This document shows positions 6,773 to 9,146 of a stretch of 9,146 nt of DNA, in pieces (the first letter of the stretch is position 1; each line of letters opens with the position of its first letter). Under the pieces are notes generated by a model that did not search any database, had not been told where the DNA came from, and was given only the letters and a program-made list of their open reading frames with translations. The stretch lies in the NCBI GenBank assembly GCA_025357975.1, contig JANYKY010000107.1, forward strand, positions 1-9,146. The letters run 5' to 3'. Both the position numbers and the translations under genes were made by a program. The stretch comes from Gemmatimonadaceae bacterium (GTDB lineage Bacteria; Gemmatimonadota; Gemmatimonadetes; Gemmatimonadales; Gemmatimonadaceae).

Positions 6773-9146
6773 ATGGCACAGAACCCACATCCCCCGGATT
6801 TGGAGTTAACTGACGCACGTTCGCGGTGGTTTGCCGGGCCCGGCGAAATGCGTGGCAGATTTCGAAGCTATCAGTGGGATTCGACGCCGCTTGGCCACAT
6901 CGATCACTGGCCACGCGCGCTGCTGACCGTAACCAGTGCCATCCTCGCCTCGGGATTTCCAAATATCGTCCTGTGGGGTCCTGAGCTCATTCAGCTTTAC
7001 AACGACGGCTATCGCGAAGTCATGGGCGCGAAACACCCGTCGGGCCTCGGCATTCCGACGCGGGAATGCTGGCCTGAGGCGTGGGGCTTCAATGAGCCAC
7101 TGTACAAGAGGGTATTCGACGGCGAGACAATATTCTTCGAGGATGTCCTGATACCGATCGTTCGGTACGGCTCGCTCGAAGAAGTCTACTTCACGATCTC
7201 GTATAGTCCCATTCGCGATGACGATGCGAACATCGGTGGCGTTCTCGTCACGCTACTCGAAACGACTGCAAGAGTCGCCGCCAAGCGACTTGAATCAGAA
7301 CGTGAGCGCCTGCTCAGGCAGGTTGAGGTTGAACGGAACCGGCTCGGTGAAGTTTTTCGGCAGGCACCAGCATTCCTCGCCGTTCTCCGAGGAAAAAACC
7401 ACGTTTTTGAGCTCGCGAACGACAGCTACTTCGAGCTCGTGGGAAGCCGGGAGATTGTCGGAAAGTCTGTTGTTGAAGCGCTCCCGGAAGTTGTTGAACA
7501 AGGTTTCGTCGAATTGCTGGATGGCGTTCTGCAGACCGGCGAAGCGTTCCTGGGCAAGGAAGTGCCTGTGTCACTCGCGAGAGCGCCCGGCGAATCGCAC
7601 GAGGAGCGATTCGTTGATTTCGTATATCAGCCCCTCGTCGAAGCCGACGGTAGCATCTCAGGCGTCGTCGCGCACGGTACCGATGTCACTCAACAGGTGC
7701 GCGCGCGCGAAGAGGTCGAGCGGCTGTTGGCACTCAGCGAGGCTGCGCGCACCTCGCTCGATGAGAGGAACGCGGAGCTGAAGAAAAGCGAGGAGCGACT
7801 CCGCGACGTTTTTGAGCAAGCCCCCACAGCGGTTGCCGTGCTCACTGGCGCGGAACACGTATACACTGTCGCAAGCCCGTCATACAGAAAGTATCTGGGA
7901 AATCGAGAACTTATCGGAAAGCCTTTTCTCGAAGCGGTGCCGGAGCCGGGCGGGCAGGCTGCGGCCAAGCTCATGGATCAGGTATTCGCGACTGGCGAGC
8001 CGATCATGAAGGCGGAGCAGGTCGTTCCGCTCGACCGCGACGGTGACGGTCAGCTCGAAAATTATCTCTTTGACATTTCCTATCAACCGCTCCGAAACAG
8101 CGACGGCGACATCTACGCGATAACGAGTCTCTCGCTCGACGTTACGGATCAGGTTCGCGCTCGCAAGTTGCAGGAGGAAGCGACCGCAGCGATCGCCCGC
8201 TCGAGGCATGAGCTCGAGCGTGTGTTTTTCCAGGCGCCAGTCGCAATCGCGTTGTTGCATGGTCCGGAGCATTACTTCGCCCTGGCCAACCCTTATTACG
8301 AGCGGCTCGTCGGGCGTACCGAGCTGGTTGGGCGTTCGCTGATGGATGCTCTGCCGGAGCTCGCCGGTCAAGGTGTTCTCGAGCAGCTTGACCATGTCTT
8401 CGAAACTGGCGAGCCGTGGGTCAAGTCAGAACTACCCGTGTCACTCCGCAGGCTCCCGGATGCGCAGCCTGAGGAGGGCATCTTCAACGTTGTTTTCCAA
8501 CCGCTGTGTACCGAGACCGGTGAGACATACGCAATCGTTGTGGTCGGGGCTGAAGTCACCGATCAGGTCAGGTCGCGTGAAATAACCGAGCGCCTCCTGG
8601 GCGAAAGCGAAAAGGCTCGCCGGGAGATTGCGAGTGCAAATGAGCAGCTCGAGCAACAGCAGGTCGAGCTGGAGTTCACCAACCAGCAGCTTCAGGATAA
8701 CGCGGCTGAGCTCGAGGCGCAGACCGAGGAGATGGCGGCGCAGGCGGAGCAGCTAGAGCTACAGACGCATGCGGCTGAAGCTGCCAACAAGGCAAAAAGC
8801 GATTTTCTTGCGACAATGAGTCACGAGCTTCGTACACCGCTCAACGCTATCGCTGGTTACGCCGATCTGCTCCTCACCGGTGTGAGAGGCGAGATGGCCC
8901 CGGCCCAGATCACTGACATCGAAAGAATGAGAAGGAGCGGGCAGCATCTTCTCAGCCTCATCAACAACATTTTGAACTTTGCAAAGCTCGATGCAGGCGA
9001 GATTGAGTTTCAAACACGCGCGGTCGATCTCACGAGTCTCGTCGGCGGACTGGAGGATTTGATCGCACCACAGTTATCCGCGAGGTCGCTCCAATTTGAG
9101 AGCAAGTGCGAGTCGACAGGGCTCGTATTCGCGGACAGAGACAAGG
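6773..9146 (+). CDS. Soluble multi-PAS sensor histidine kinase, 3' end beyond the window
   Basis: 791 complete codons are present and the frame stays open to the window edge. No signal peptide or membrane helix is seen, so it is cytosolic. The order is a divergent N-terminal PAS domain (about 30-165, with WDSTPLG, LYNDGYR and EEVYFTISYSPI), three similar PAS domains (about 190-308, 344-462 and 482-600), a Gln/Glu-rich coiled coil (about 600-675), and HisKA (about 677-745) with phosphoacceptor H684 in SHELRTPLNAI. The sequence stops in the linker before the HATPase N box, so the ATP-binding domain and any receiver domain lie outside. It should autophosphorylate on H684 in response to a PAS-bound cue and pass phosphate to an unseen regulator. 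The ligand is unknown: the LOV cysteine motif is absent and I see no clear heme motif. The start is bounded by TGA at 6740-6742, with ATG 6773 the first usual start after it and no strong Shine-Dalgarno. Confidence 0.92.
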   Translation, partial: MAQNPHPPDLELTDARSRWFAGPGEMRGRFRSYQWDSTPLGHIDHWPRALLTVTSAILASGFPNIVLWGPELIQLYNDGYREVMGAKHPSGLGIPTRECWPEAWGFNEPLYKRVFDGETIFFEDVLIPIVRYGSLEEVYFTISYSPIRDDDANIGGVLVTLLETTARVAAKRLESERERLLRQVEVERNRLGEVFRQAPAFLAVLRGKNHVFELANDSYFELVGSREIVGKSVVEALPEVVEQGFVELLDGVLQTGEAFLGKEVPVSLARAPGESHEERFVDFVYQPLVEADGSISGVVAHGTDVTQQVRAREEVERLLALSEAARTSLDERNAELKKSEERLRDVFEQAPTAVAVLTGAEHVYTVASPSYRKYLGNRELIGKPFLEAVPEPGGQAAAKLMDQVFATGEPIMKAEQVVPLDRDGDGQLENYLFDISYQPLRNSDGDIYAITSLSLDVTDQVRARKLQEEATAAIARSRHELERVFFQAPVAIALLHGPEHYFALANPYYERLVGRTELVGRSLMDALPELAGQGVLEQLDHVFETGEPWVKSELPVSLRRLPDAQPEEGIFNVVFQPLCTETGETYAIVVVGAEVTDQVRSREITERLLGESEKARREIASANEQLEQQQVELEFTNQQLQDNAAELEAQTEEMAAQAEQLELQTHAAEAANKAKSDFLATMSHELRTPLNAIAGYADLLLTGVRGEMAPAQITDIERMRRSGQHLLSLINNILNFAKLDAGEIEFQTRAVDLTSLVGGLEDLIAPQLSARSLQFESKCESTGLVFADRDK
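7340..8572 (+). repeat. Triplicated PAS module within the histidine kinase
   Basis: Three homologous blocks encode residues about 190-308, 344-462 and 482-600. Each opens with VFxQAP, continues with a G..H. patch, a (L/V)A(N/S) turn, (L/I)(V/I)GK/R, E/DA(L/V)PE and TGE, and closes with a YQPL or FQPL strand and V(T)xQVR(A/S)R. A gapless hand alignment of residues 193-268 with 483-558 gives 39 identical positions of 76. The middle copy is preceded by an extra helical spacer (about 310-343), making the repeat intervals 152 and then 138 residues. This points to duplication inside the gene. Confidence 0.8.

Noticed and set aside
1..9146. Defense island, mobile element or CRISPR content
   Set aside because: No transposase, integrase, nuclease, toxin-antitoxin, direct-repeat array or flanking repeats were found; all genes belong to housekeeping, envelope or signalling families.

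Overview
The window looks like a stretch of ordinary bacterial chromosome with moderately high G+C. I infer a Gemmatimonadota-type organism or a relative. The reasons are the style of the protein-kinase-like gene (a tyrosine-initiated ...IDRE start, an HPNIL motif and an HGVVH catalytic loop resemble the expanded kinase families of that phylum), a secreted M13 peptidase, and a soluble multi-PAS histidine kinase. This is pattern recognition without a database search, so the taxonomy is tentative. I see no insertion sequence, CRISPR array, tRNA, rRNA, phage gene or attachment site.

Layout from left to right: (1) 1-248 is non-coding and holds a strong minus-strand intrinsic terminator at 56-84. 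(2) 249-1208 (minus) is a Ser/Thr kinase-like protein whose catalytic residues are lost and which ends in a single C-terminal membrane helix, so it is a likely tail-anchored pseudokinase. (3) 1355-3433 (plus, divergent) is a secreted M13/neprilysin-family zinc endopeptidase with all expected catalytic residues. (4) 3471-3510 is a bidirectional terminator between convergent genes. (5) 3532-3960 (minus) is a small lipoprotein with a GANAII motif. (6) 4153-6600 (plus, divergent) is a large-subunit HPII/KatE-type catalase with a long, basic N-terminal tail and a C-terminal DJ-1/PfpI-like domain. (7) 6773 to the right edge (plus) is a cytosolic histidine kinase with four PAS domains, cut by the window end just after HisKA.

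The genes appear to be mostly single transcription units, not one operon: adjacent pairs are divergent or convergent, except catalase and histidine kinase, which are co-directional with 172 bp between them. Peptidase, lipoprotein and tail-anchored pseudokinase all point to the cell envelope. The catalase handles hydrogen peroxide in the cytoplasm, and the PAS kinase might sense redox or small-molecule cues. A functional link between catalase and kinase is only a positional guess.

I did not find a clearly new multi-gene system. The most notable points are the pseudokinase with its lost active site, the histone-like basic tail and the His-to-Cys change in the catalase, possible leaderless promoters at two genes, and a three-fold PAS duplication inside the histidine kinase.
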